A DNA stretch of 64,000 nt from the NCBI RefSeq assembly GCF_000368965.1, contig NZ_KB849780.1:2046145-2110144 (forward strand). Direction: 5' to 3'. The DNA comes from Acinetobacter calcoaceticus DSM 30006 = CIP 81.8. Lineage in GTDB: Bacteria; Pseudomonadota; Gammaproteobacteria; Pseudomonadales; Moraxellaceae. Every line of letters starts with the position of its first letter. Position 1 is the first letter of the stretch. The translations under genes were made by a program, and so were the position numbers. The notes beneath the pieces are model-generated. The model was not told the origin of the DNA and made no database searches. It worked only from the letters and a program-made list of their open reading frames with translations. Shown one piece after another: positions 8,720-16,540 of this stretch.

Positions 8720-9484
8720 TTAGTTAAAGACAAAACCGCCATTGACCGGAATATTTTGACCTGTCACAAAAGAGGACAAATCCGACAGTAGATACAATGC
8801 TGTTCCATTTAAATCTTGTGGAAGTTGCTGACGCTGAATCGCTCTTCCGTTGACATATAAATCGTGACGTTCCTGCGGTACATATTCAGTTGCTTCAACC
8901 AAAGTCAGACCTGGAGACAATGTGTTGACACAGATATTGAACTGTCCTAACTCTCTTGCCATCGAACGTGTCATGGCAAAAATTGCACCTTTACTTGCCA
9001 CATAAGCCATCAGGTTCGGGGCACCCCATAAAGCAGTATCTGATGCAACATTCACAATCTTGCCAGCAGTCGACTGCTTTAAGTTTGGAATACATGCCTT
9101 ACTGATTAGCCATGTGCCTTTTACATTAATATTCATGACCCGATCCCAAAGTTCAGGATCGTAATCAATCATATTTTTTCCGCCTACATTAGTTGCAAGC
9201 GCTGCACAGTTCACAAGGCCATCTAACCCTTTTAACAGCTCAACACTTTTTGCTACCGCATTTTCAATCGAGGTCGCATCGGCAAGGTCAACGGTGACCG
9301 CATGAACATGGAGTCCTTGTTTCTGTAACTCTTGTGCTTCTTGCTGAACGAGCTCAGACAAAATATCGGCCATTACAACTTCAGCACCAGCTTCAGCAAT
9401 CGCTTGAGCGAAATCTCGCCCTAAACCACGTGCAGCACCAGTCACTAAAACTTTTTTGCCTTGCAGCAACGCTACATTAGCCAT
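8720..9484 (-). CDS. SDR-family dehydrogenase (probable dihydrodiol/alcohol dehydrogenase)
   Basis: This canonical classical SDR has about 254 residues, with the cofactor motif TGAARGLGRDFA, the NCAALATN strand, the catalytic Ser in NVASDTALW, the YVASK pair, and the C-terminal FVTGQNIPVNGGF. It follows the Rieske oxygenase with an 8-base overlap (ATG at 9484, oxygenase stop at 9477-9479), so translation is probably coupled. The step after a cis-dihydroxylation is normally a dihydrodiol dehydrogenase, which fits. An alcohol dehydrogenase role after monohydroxylation is the alternative. A longer in-frame extension to 9520 exists but would run further into the oxygenase gene. Confidence 0.88.
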   Translation of the reverse strand: MANVALLQGKKVLVTGAARGLGRDFAQAIAEAGAEVVMADILSELVQQEAQELQKQGLHVHAVTVDLADATSIENAVAKSVELLKGLDGLVNCAALATNVGGKNMIDYDPELWDRVMNINVKGTWLISKACIPNLKQSTAGKIVNVASDTALWGAPNLMAYVASKGAIFAMTRSMARELGQFNICVNTLSPGLTLVEATEYVPQERHDLYVNGRAIQRQQLPQDLNGTALYLLSDLSSFVTGQNIPVNGGFVFN

Positions 9485-10544
9485 GAGCTTCTTCCTGCAT
9501 CTCGATACGGTTTGATGCATTTAGCGCAGCAATTTTCTTTAATTGCTTTTCAGCTTCTTTCTTCATTAAACGGCGTAAACGTGCAAGACCCACATCGTGT
9601 TGATATAAGAATTCTCTTTCACGAGCATTTGGTGCAAGGTTTTCTAAAATAATGCGGTCTTGTTCCAACACATCCCAATGCAACTGTTCTAAGTGATTGC
9701 GATATAAGAAACGCCATACATTGCGTTGCCAGCCACTTACTTTACGGCAGCGCCAGAAGAATACGCGGGTATTGTTGGCATCAATTGGCGTTGCATAACC
9801 CACAATCCAGAACTCGCCACCCGGACCAAATTGTTTACGGTACGGAATTGAAAGACGTAACCAACTTGCACCTGTAGAGCCGTATTCAACCCAGTCAAAG
9901 TTCACACCAGTTTGGCCTTCTTTTTCAAAAACAAAGCCATTATCAGTTGTACGGTGCTTCATCTCTGCGGTACGTTCACCATCTGCCATCGAGTGCGATG
10001 TCGCGTGTAAATAGGTCCCGTGCATTGGGTCCATCACGTTATCAATCGCGTATTGATGGTTTACTTTCCAGTCGGCTTGGCAAAGGAACGCACTCCACTC
10101 TTCGCTTGCAAGTTGTTCTGGGAACTCAAGCAGTTTTGGCTGTTCATTTACATCGATACCAAACCAAATAAAAATTGCGCCATGCTGTTCACTAACTGGA
10201 TAGCTTTTTAAGCATTTGGTTCCTGTCATTGGACATTCGTGAACGGCTGGTACATCTGCAACCACACCATCAGCACGAACTTCAACACCGTGATACCAAC
10301 AAGCAACTCGATCACCTAAGTTCCAGCCTAACGAAAGACGAGCACCACGGTGCGGACAGCGGTCTTCAAGTGCGTGTACCTGACCTTCGGCATCACGCCA
10401 AACCACAATGTTTTCACCCAAACGGGTAATTCCGACCGGATTGGCAGCCACTTCCCAACTTGCTAAAACCGGATGCCATTGATCACGTAAACCGAGTTCT
10501 AAATATTCTTCAGTGCTTTGTGAAGCTGATACGATTGCGTTCAT
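9477..10544 (-). CDS. Rieske non-heme iron oxygenase, catalytic subunit
   Basis: This 355-residue oxygenase alpha subunit has the N-terminal Rieske [2Fe-2S] motif CPHRGARLSLGWNLGDR followed by CWYHG (two Cys, two His). The mononuclear iron site lies in the C-terminal half at AIDNVMDPMHGTYLHATSH, with the bridging Asp and two His ligands. Its size and single-subunit look (no beta-subunit gene nearby) place it near the phthalate/vanillate-demethylase-type, homo-oligomeric oxygenases rather than the naphthalene type. It uses electrons from the ferredoxin at 10888 and the reductase at 6539. The substrate is unknown. AAGGAAG lies 7 bases before the ATG. Confidence 0.92.
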   Translation of the reverse strand: MNAIVSASQSTEEYLELGLRDQWHPVLASWEVAANPVGITRLGENIVVWRDAEGQVHALEDRCPHRGARLSLGWNLGDRVACWYHGVEVRADGVVADVPAVHECPMTGTKCLKSYPVSEQHGAIFIWFGIDVNEQPKLLEFPEQLASEEWSAFLCQADWKVNHQYAIDNVMDPMHGTYLHATSHSMADGERTAEMKHRTTDNGFVFEKEGQTGVNFDWVEYGSTGASWLRLSIPYRKQFGPGGEFWIVGYATPIDANNTRVFFWRCRKVSGWQRNVWRFLYRNHLEQLHWDVLEQDRIILENLAPNAREREFLYQHDVGLARLRRLMKKEAEKQLKKIAALNASNRIEMQEEAHG

Positions 10545-10560
10545 TTTATTCTTCCTTGAA

Positions 10561-10860
10561 TTAATAACCTAAACGTTGCATTTCTTCTGTAAAGCTCGCA
10601 GAAGTCCATTCATCACCAGATTCACAGCGGAAACCCTGCTGATTAAGTGCAGAAACAACGTCATCTAATGCTGTTGCGCCTGCAGAAAATGCCTGAATCA
10701 AGTTCTTTACAAAGTCTTGTTCGTAGACGGTTGGTTCTTTATAACGTGTTTGCCAAACCAACAATTCAGATTGACCAGGAATTTGAATATTGTTGATACC
10801 TGCATCGGTTGCCGGCGTTGCATGAATCCAGCTAGCCAACTTTTCATTAAATGTCTTCAT
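10561..10860 (-). CDS. Small protein with recombinase-like helix-turn-helix fold, oxygenase-operon accessory
   Basis: This 99-residue soluble protein lies between the two Rieske-protein genes, with AAGGAAG 7 bases before its ATG. Its C-terminal half (DDVVSALNQQGFRCESGDEWTSASFTEEMQRLGY) resembles the small winged segment of resolvase-type recombinases that reads 'new gene, wide target'. The catalytic resolvase domain is absent. I have seen such 'recombinase-like HTH' proteins beside oxygenase genes in annotation, but their role is unknown to me. It could be a regulator or a structural accessory of the oxygenase. The call rests on fold-like similarity only. Confidence 0.55.
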   Translation of the reverse strand: MKTFNEKLASWIHATPATDAGINNIQIPGQSELLVWQTRYKEPTVYEQDFVKNLIQAFSAGATALDDVVSALNQQGFRCESGDEWTSASFTEEMQRLGY

Positions 10861-10887
10861 TGTTCTGCTTCCTTGTACATGTGAGGA

Positions 10888-11193
10888 CTAGAGTTGAATT
10901 TGAATATCTTGTCCTTCAACACGAACTGGGTACGTACATAGGTTTCTACATCCCGGTCCACTTTTTAGCTCACCTGTCTGAATGTCAAAAATTGCTTCGT
11001 GCAATGGACATTCGACAGTTTGATCTTCGATAAATCCTTCGGTTAATAAGGCATATGCATGAGGGCAAACATTTTCAATCGCAAAGTAATTTTCATCGAC
11101 GAAAAATACGCCAATTTTCTTCCCTTCAATTTCGATGGCTTTCGGCTCATCTTCGCTAACGTCACCCTGCTGACAAATTGAGATCCAACTCAT
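10888..11193 (-). CDS. Rieske-type [2Fe-2S] ferredoxin of the oxygenase
   Basis: This 101-residue protein carries one Rieske cluster motif: CPHAYALLTEGFIEDQ followed by CPLHEAIFD (Cys-His and Cys-His ligands). This is the size and spacing of ferredoxins that shuttle electrons to ring-hydroxylating oxygenases. It is the first gene of the operon. The ATG at 11193 has GAGG nine bases upstream; an earlier ATG at 11208 overlaps that binding site and is less likely. With the reductase (6539) and oxygenase (9477) it completes a three-component system. Confidence 0.9.
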   Translation of the reverse strand: MSWISICQQGDVSEDEPKAIEIEGKKIGVFFVDENYFAIENVCPHAYALLTEGFIEDQTVECPLHEAIFDIQTGELKSGPGCRNLCTYPVRVEGQDIQIQL

Positions 11194-11466
11194 ACCTTGC
11201 GTCCTCATTTTGTTTTATATACAAAACATAATTTGATTTTCAAAACATGAGCTAAGCATAATACCCTTGATCATTTTTTGTCAAAGTAAAAATAAATAGA
11301 TAATTCATTGGTTTAATAAATTTTAAATATTTTGTTACGTTTCAAACAAGAAACAAAGTTTTAAATATAAAAATTGTTTTATGTATTTTTAACAATTACA
11401 ATAGTTCTAAAATAAAGCAGCATGCCCCAAATTGAACCTTGTTTTATTTATAGGAAAATGACACGA
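11194..11466. promoter_or_regulatory. Divergent promoter/operator region of the catabolic operon and IclR gene
   Basis: This AT-rich 270-bp gap lies between the two divergent transcription units. Two 5-6-5 inverted repeats stand out: GTTTTATATACAAAAC at 11212-11227, close to the ferredoxin start, and GTTTCAAACAAGAAAC at 11339-11354, nearer the regulator. IclR proteins usually bind short palindromes of this size beside their own gene, so these are candidate operators. That is inference. No convincing -35/-10 pair could be fixed by eye. Confidence 0.5.
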
Positions 11467-12279
11467 ATGAGCCTAACAATTGAAGAAGATTCGCAAGAAT
11501 CAGAAACAACAAAAAATGATGATCGATATTTAGTACCCGGTCTTGTACGGGGTTTAGCCATCTTGCAAGCATTTAACCAACAAGCACAAGAAATGACGAT
11601 TACAGAAATCGCTGAAATTTTAGAAGTGAACCGTTCTAGTGCATTTCGTCTAATCTATACGCTCGAATCTTGTGGCTATTTAAGAAAAGCTTCTCAAAAA
11701 ACTTATGCGCTTGATTCAAAAGTCATGGAGTTAGGTTTTAACAGTTTATCTAAACTTTCATTGCTCGATTTATCGACGCCTTTAATGAAAGAACTACGTG
11801 ATCAAACCAAACTTGCCGTACATCTTTCTATTTTAGAAGGTACGCACATTGTCTTTGTAAATAATATTCAGTCGATGGGAACCTTCACGAGCAACATTAG
11901 CTTAGGTACTCGCTGGCCTGCTCATGCAACCGTGATTGGTCAAATGTTATTATCTGATTTACCTGAAACTGAAATACGTCAGCGTTACCGTAACTTTGAT
12001 GATTGGGATAGTTTTTCTGAACTGACTCCAACCAATTTAAAAACCTTATTGCAAAGATTAGTTTATGTAAAAACACAAAAAACGATGGTGAGCTGGGGTC
12101 ATTATAATCATGATATGGCAGCCTGTGCGGCACCTATCTTTAAACAGTCAAATGGCAAAATGGTAGCGGTTATCTCTGTGAGTTGCCCAATTACAACTTA
12201 TGATGAAAGAACATTTAAAGAAGATATCGCAAGCCTAGTCGTTGAAACAGCAAACAAAATTTCAAAATTTATTTATTAA
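11467..12279 (+). CDS. IclR-family transcriptional regulator
   Basis: This 270-residue regulator has an N-terminal winged helix (LVRGLAILQAFNQQAQEMTI, then EIAEILEVNRSSAFRLIYTLES). A C-terminal IclR effector domain ends in the conserved CAAPIF and VISVSCP strands. It is transcribed away from the Rieske operon across a 270-bp gap, the usual place for its local activator or repressor. The effector is probably the pathway substrate. ATGs at 11422 and 11458 are also in frame; 11467 is preferred because AGGA is then about 11 bases upstream, but this is not decisive. A terminator hairpin follows directly. Confidence 0.9.
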   Translation: MSLTIEEDSQESETTKNDDRYLVPGLVRGLAILQAFNQQAQEMTITEIAEILEVNRSSAFRLIYTLESCGYLRKASQKTYALDSKVMELGFNSLSKLSLLDLSTPLMKELRDQTKLAVHLSILEGTHIVFVNNIQSMGTFTSNISLGTRWPAHATVIGQMLLSDLPETEIRQRYRNFDDWDSFSELTPTNLKTLLQRLVYVKTQKTMVSWGHYNHDMAACAAPIFKQSNGKMVAVISVSCPITTYDERTFKEDIASLVVETANKISKFIY

Positions 12280-12306
12280 AAAAAGCGACGTTAAGTCGCT
12301 TTTTTT
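12278..12306. terminator. Bidirectional intrinsic terminator
   Basis: GCGAC/GTCGC hairpin flanked by an A-run on one side and a T-run on the other (AAAAAAGCGAC ... GTCGCTTTTTT). It lies between the convergent IclR gene and the hypothetical gene at 12325 and can serve both. Confidence 0.85.
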
Positions 12307-12324
12307 GCAATTTTATTTCACAAA

Positions 12325-12624
12325 TTAAAAATTACGCTTAAATACGTTCCCATTCATATCTTGAAAAATAAGTGCCGAATGGTTTTCTTTAATATCAAAC
12401 TTTAAATACTGCTGTTTAAATTGTACAACGGCATAAAATTCTTCAGCACCGTCATCTAACCCTGTAGCAGACACCTGAGTACCTTGTGGAAAATCCTTGA
12501 GCCATTCGGCATTATAAAAATCTGACACTGAATTAAATTCACAATATTTTTCTGGCTCTGCCATTATTTTTGCGGCAATTTGATCAAACTGTTGCTGTTT
12601 ATATGTGACTAAATTCAGGATCAT
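12325..12624 (-). CDS. Hypothetical protein
   Basis: This 99-residue soluble protein has no signal peptide or membrane segment. I do not recognise a family. The sequence is acidic and aromatic in its middle (EFNSVSDFYNAEWLKDFPQG) and ends in short alternating strands (FYAVVQFKQQYLKFDIKEN). It lies 22 bp downstream of a small secreted protein gene on the same strand and may share its transcript. It reads as a normal coding sequence with consistent codon use and its own terminator on the far side. Confidence 0.6.
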   Translation of the reverse strand: MILNLVTYKQQQFDQIAAKIMAEPEKYCEFNSVSDFYNAEWLKDFPQGTQVSATGLDDGAEEFYAVVQFKQQYLKFDIKENHSALIFQDMNGNVFKRNF

Positions 12625-12646
12625 AGTTATTCTTAAAGTTTAATCA

Positions 12647-13114
12647 TTAACAGTCATCAATAGAGTACGTATAGTAGTGTAATTTTCCATTACGAAAATA
12701 AAAGTGTAAACCATCATTACTGCCTTCCCAAGGGTATAGAGAGTAAGTATGATTTTCAGATATATCTATCTGCTTACCAAAAAACTTTTTAAACTCATTC
12801 TCGGTAGTTAAATGATTAAATAATCGAGAACCATACTTTAGACCGTTCTGCTGACTTACATATACTTTATCTAAAGATCCCGTAGAGATTATCACTCCAT
12901 CGCCATATACCCATTGATCGGGGAAATAACCACCATTGCATTCATCAACCTCACCTTTAATAACTTGCTTTGGTTTTTTCAGGTTATTTAAAGGAATATC
13001 AAAACCGTTCAATATTTTACCATGCCATAAAGGTTTAATATTTACTTGTGCATAAGAGGTAGTTGCTACTAAAAAACCAATACAAAATAAAAATATATGA
13101 GTTAAATTTTTCAT
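12647..13114 (-). CDS. Hypothetical secreted protein
   Basis: This 155-residue protein has a clear Sec signal peptide (MKNLTHIFLFCIGFLVATTSYA, cleavage after AYA-like SYA) and a mature part rich in Tyr, Gly and Asn. Two cysteines, in DECNGGYF and at the C-terminal DDC, could form a disulfide. No family is recognised. The gene just upstream (13136-13538) encodes a similar-sized exported protein that is frameshifted, so the two may once have formed a pair. A periplasmic location is inferred from the signal peptide. Confidence 0.65.
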   Translation of the reverse strand: MKNLTHIFLFCIGFLVATTSYAQVNIKPLWHGKILNGFDIPLNNLKKPKQVIKGEVDECNGGYFPDQWVYGDGVIISTGSLDKVYVSQQNGLKYGSRLFNHLTTENEFKKFFGKQIDISENHTYSLYPWEGSNDGLHFYFRNGKLHYYTYSIDDC

Positions 13115-13135
13115 AAAAATCCAGAAATTAATTAT

Positions 13136-13538
13136 TTAAAAGTTTTGTGCCTTACTCTTATTTATGATCAAACCTTTTTGTTTGTCTTTCATAATAATTA
13201 AGGGAGATCCAACTTTTGTAGTTTTGGTATTATCCAAATATTTTTTCTTCTGTAAATAAATCTGTTTGTCTTTAATAAAACTATCTATGGAAGTTTCATC
13301 ATCCGTATAATAAGAAACATCTTGTGTATAAATATTTGACCAGGCCGCTATCCAAAAAATAATAAAATTTCCACCACGCTCCTGATAATTGTCTATTGCA
13401 AAGGTTTCAGAATCAATTTTATGTATAGTCTGACCTGCTTTTACCGAGCTGATTTAAAGGTACAGTATTAACCTGAGCATTTGCATATCCAGAACAAAGA
13501 AATAAACAAAAAAAAAGTTTTTTTAAAGTATGAGTCAT
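13136..13538 (-). pseudogene. Frameshifted gene for a small secreted hypothetical protein
   Basis: From the ATG at 13536-13538 the frame gives a good signal peptide (MTHTLKKLFFCLFLCSGYANA) and then QVNTVPLNQLGK before it goes out of frame and stops. The next frame continues without stop as AGQTIHKIDSETFAIDNY and onward to a TAA at 13136-13138. The break coincides with a run of four A (13439-13442 on the plus strand as TTTT); removing one base restores a single reading frame of about 133 codons. It is either a recent inactivating insertion in a homopolymer or a sequencing error. The protein family is unknown. Confidence 0.7.
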
Positions 13539-13584
13539 CAAATAATTTCCAAAGAGGATTATTGTTTTAATATTTTCTCATAAA

Positions 13585-14175
13585 TTAAACAGATTTTTTC
13601 AGATCTATATTATCAATCTGCTTTCTTTTAACCTTTTCCCATTGATACCAACCATAAGCTGCCATTAGAACAAAGGCTGCATATAATCCTGCAGTTAAAA
13701 ATAAATCTTTATAGATAAACATACCTACATAAATAATATCAACGAACACCCAAAGTACCCATGTTGCAATATGCTTACGACTAGTCCAATAGGTTGCGAG
13801 TAAACTAAACGCTGCAAGTTGCGAATCAAGCATTGGGACAGCTGCATCGGTAAAGTTTTTAAGAATCAAACCAAACAGCAAGCCACCTACCGCCGCAATA
13901 ATCATTTGAAAAATTGCTTTTTGAACTGCAATCGGTTCAATACGAATGTCATGATCTTGCTGCTTTCCCTTAAACCAGTAGTAAAAACCATAAAAATTTA
14001 CGACCATAAAAAAGAACTGCAAAATCGTTTCACCATAAAGCTTAAATTCGTAGAACAAATAAGCATATAAAACAAAGGCAAAGAAATTAAACAGCCAACA
14101 CCACATGTTCCTAATAACAGTTAATCCAACTCCAATTAGGCTAATCAAGACTGCAAAAATTTCTAAAGGTGACAT
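13585..14175 (-). CDS. pnuC: Nicotinamide riboside/mononucleotide transporter PnuC
   Basis: This 196-residue inner-membrane protein has about seven hydrophobic helices. The PnuC core is seen in RNMWCWLFNFFAFVLYAYLFYE and ETILQFFFMVVNFYGFYYW, and the C-terminal TYWTSRKHIATWVLWVFVDIIYVGMF carries the WxxxD-type ligand-contact region. PnuC carries nicotinamide riboside into the cell by facilitated diffusion for NAD salvage. No nadR-like partner gene lies next to it. The gene stands alone on the minus strand, 46 bp downstream of the frameshifted gene's start. Confidence 0.9.
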   Translation of the reverse strand: MSPLEIFAVLISLIGVGLTVIRNMWCWLFNFFAFVLYAYLFYEFKLYGETILQFFFMVVNFYGFYYWFKGKQQDHDIRIEPIAVQKAIFQMIIAAVGGLLFGLILKNFTDAAVPMLDSQLAAFSLLATYWTSRKHIATWVLWVFVDIIYVGMFIYKDLFLTAGLYAAFVLMAAYGWYQWEKVKRKQIDNIDLKKSV

Positions 14176-14285
14176 AAGAACAGCTTCTTATAGAGATCAA
14201 TTCGACGAGGTATTATGAGAAAAATATCAAGTTAAGCAAACTGCTAATTTGAAATCAAAAAATCTGTGGTTCGTGCTTGAATATA

Positions 14286-14535
14286 ATTTGTACTTTTCTA
14301 TTTCTGTGTTATAAAAATATCACCTGTATTTTAATATACTTATCATGTTTTTATCTAAAGCCCATCTATGTCTGGTTCACCAACTATATGCCTTAGAGGT
14401 CAATGTCTCTATGGCCGATTGGCGACGTCCTTATTTTGGACAATCTGGCGCTTTGGATGAGAAAATCAAGATATTCCATTTGTAATATACCCCCTGATTT
14501 TCATAACAAGCCGCCATAAAACGCGGCTTTTTTTA
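14286..14535 (+). other. Short leader-like transcript unit with a 46-codon ORF and intrinsic terminator
   Basis: A sigma70-like promoter can be read (TTGTAC at 14288-14293, 16-bp spacer, TATAAA at 14310-14315). A small frame follows at 14345-14485 (46 codons, starting MFLSKAHLCLVHQLYALEV and ending DEKIKIFHL). An intrinsic terminator (AAGCCGC / GCGGCTT plus T-run, 14508-14535) closes the unit 43 bp before the EamA transporter gene. The ORF has no good ribosome binding site. The unit could be a terminated leader controlling the transporter, a small RNA, or the remnant of a lost gene. Bases 14176-14285 show nothing else. Confidence 0.4.
14508..14535 (+). terminator. Intrinsic terminator upstream of the EamA gene
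   Basis: 7-bp GC-rich stem AAGCCGC/GCGGCTT with an 8-base loop, followed by seven T. It has the full form of a rho-independent terminator on the plus strand, although it lies directly upstream of a plus-strand gene. Confidence 0.8.
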
Positions 14536-14577
14536 TGACCTTTTAAAACACAAAAACCAAACTTTCTGGAGCTTTAT

Positions 14578-15522
14578 ATGAAGCCATTATTTGAACAACA
14601 GAGTATTTCTACCCCGCAGACTCAGCCGGCTGTAGCACCCTCTTTAACTCCAACTCGCCTCGCTACAGCCGGCCAATTTATTGCTGTCGTCATTATTTGG
14701 TCACTTACCCCACTCGCAGCCGTCTGGACAGTACAAGAAATTCATTGGGCATGGGGGTTATTTATTCGATTCAGTTTGGCGATTCCAATCGCCTTACTCT
14801 GTCTACGATTTTTTCGTTTAAAACTTATCTTTAGTAAAAAAGCCATCTTAAGTTATTGTGCCGGAGCCATTGGTTTATTTGGTTCTATGGCTTTTTGCTA
14901 TATGGGTGCAGATAAAGTCCCCTCTGCCATTATTTCAATTATTTACGGTACTTCTCCATTAGTGTCTGGACTCATCAGCTCTTTTTTATTCGGACGTGAA
15001 CGTTTTTCGGCATGGCAGTGGCTTGGGCTGGGCATCGCTCTTGTCGGGATGAGTTTTACTTTAGGGTTGTCTTCATCAGGTTTTCAGCTCAACCGCATCG
15101 GTATTATGTTAGAGCTGATTGCGATGCTGTTTTATGTATTATCGACTTTTGCCGTAAAATCTGTTGGTGCGCATATTCCTCCAATTACACAAATGACAGG
15201 TGCTACTCTTGTTTCATGGGTCGGTTATATATGTCTGTTGCCTTTCTTTTGGTCACATCTTCCAACTGAATTTCCAAGCCTTAAAATTTCAATAGCGGTG
15301 CTCTACAGTGCAGTCTTTTCATCTGTACTTGCCATGATTTTTTATTATCAACTCATCAAAGTCCTACAACCGACCACTGTGTTGCTCATTACCATTATTA
15401 CCCCAGTTTTAGCTACATTTTGGGGAACATGGTTCAACCATGAACAGCTCAGCTCACATCTTATTTTAGGTTTAACCCTGTTATGCTTAGGATTACTGAT
15501 GTATTCACGTCGTCCAACATAA
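14578..15522 (+). CDS. DMT-superfamily (EamA) transporter
   Basis: This 314-residue protein has about ten hydrophobic helices arranged as two EamA repeats. The first starts near GQFIAVVIIWSLTPLAAVW and the second near RIGIMLELIAMLFYVLSTFAVK. Each repeat ends with the usual 'single-helix-then-short-loop' pattern (PSAIISIIYGTSPLVSGLISS; LQPTTVLLITIITPVLATFWG). Such proteins export metabolites or amino acids; the substrate cannot be told. GGAG stands 6 bases before the ATG. The gene is preceded by the leader-like unit at 14286-14535. Confidence 0.85.
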   Translation: MKPLFEQQSISTPQTQPAVAPSLTPTRLATAGQFIAVVIIWSLTPLAAVWTVQEIHWAWGLFIRFSLAIPIALLCLRFFRLKLIFSKKAILSYCAGAIGLFGSMAFCYMGADKVPSAIISIIYGTSPLVSGLISSFLFGRERFSAWQWLGLGIALVGMSFTLGLSSSGFQLNRIGIMLELIAMLFYVLSTFAVKSVGAHIPPITQMTGATLVSWVGYICLLPFFWSHLPTEFPSLKISIAVLYSAVFSSVLAMIFYYQLIKVLQPTTVLLITIITPVLATFWGTWFNHEQLSSHLILGLTLLCLGLLMYSRRPT

Positions 15523-15530
15523 TGTTTTAC

Positions 15531-15557
15531 AACCTGATTGAGGCCACTCATCAGGTT
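15531..15557 (+). terminator. Terminator-like hairpin after the EamA gene
   Basis: Inverted repeat AACCTGA/TCAGGTT continued by TGAG/CTCA, followed by ATTTTCCCC. The stem is good but the T-tract is short, so termination may be partial. Confidence 0.55.
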
Positions 15558-15717
15558 ATTTTCCCCCTCATATTTATATTAATCTTAAGAATAAAAGTTT
15601 AGTTTTATTTTGACCCTTGCTTCTATTTTTGTTTACGAAGTAGTCTATAAATTGTATTTGACAGTTTTCTAACGAGCGTTTAAAAACTTATTAAAGACAA
15701 ATAAAGGACATCAAGAC

Positions 15718-16506
15718 ATGTCAAATCAAGAAGGAAAAGTTAGCCGTGAAACTCGCGGACATATTTTTTTAATTGGACTAGATCGGGCAGCAAAACGTAA
15801 TGCCTTTGATAGCCACCTGATTAAAGATTTATCACTAGCGCTCACCGAATATGAAAATAATGATGAGCTGCGCTGTGCAGTAATATTTGCCCATGGTGAG
15901 CATTTTACTGCTGGTTTAGATCTCGTAGAGTTACAACCTAAGCTTGCTACAGGTGTTTTTGATTTTAGTGATGAAGAAGTGAACCCTTGGGGCACTGTGG
16001 GTCGAAAACTGAGTAAACCTTTAATTGTTGCGGTACAAGGCTATTGTTATACCGCTGGTATTGAACTCTTTCTGAACGCAGACATTGCTTTAGCAAGTGA
16101 AAATACGCAATTTGCCCAAATGGAAGTCCAACGCGGCATCTTACCTTTTGGTGGGGCAACAGCACGTTTTACTCAAGCCGCGGGTTGGGCCAAAGCCATG
16201 CGCTATTTACTGACAGGTGACCCTTTTGATGCAAAAGCCGCCTTGGATATGAACCTGATTACAGAAATATGCCCTGAAGGTACGGAGCTCAACCGTGCCA
16301 TCGAGTTAGCTGAACATATCGCTCAAGCGGCTCCTCTAGCGGTGAAAGCCACCCTTGCTTCTGCACGTGAAGCCATCAATGAAGGTTATCAAGCTGCATT
16401 TAGCCAGTTACAAAATCATCTTCATCCCTTATTAAAAACTGAAGATGTACAAGAAGGAGTTTTTGCCATGTTGCAAAAAAGACCTCCTGTTTTTAAAGGT
16501 AAATAA
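15718..16506 (+). CDS. Crotonase/enoyl-CoA hydratase-family protein
   Basis: This 262-residue protein has the crotonase fold markers. LDRAAKRNAFDSHLIKDL is at the N-terminus, GEHFTAGLDLVEL is the first oxyanion-hole loop, and YCYTAGIELFLNADIALASENTQFAQMEVQRGILPFGGATARF is the second loop with the acid/base region. Members hydrate, isomerise or hydrolyse acyl-CoA esters. Position-specific Glu pairs typical of true enoyl-CoA hydratases are only partly present, so the reaction stays open. It is the first gene of a three-gene plus-strand cassette with an alpha/beta hydrolase and a TetR regulator. Confidence 0.85.
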   Translation: MSNQEGKVSRETRGHIFLIGLDRAAKRNAFDSHLIKDLSLALTEYENNDELRCAVIFAHGEHFTAGLDLVELQPKLATGVFDFSDEEVNPWGTVGRKLSKPLIVAVQGYCYTAGIELFLNADIALASENTQFAQMEVQRGILPFGGATARFTQAAGWAKAMRYLLTGDPFDAKAALDMNLITEICPEGTELNRAIELAEHIAQAAPLAVKATLASAREAINEGYQAAFSQLQNHLHPLLKTEDVQEGVFAMLQKRPPVFKGK

Positions 16507-16540
16507 CTTTTATCAAGCAAGAAAAATAAAGAGAAAAGCA

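Noticed and set aside
16445..16540. Upstream extension of the alpha/beta hydrolase
   Set aside because: It overlaps the crotonase gene in another frame, has no ribosome binding site and no family similarity. The ATG at 16541 is well placed.
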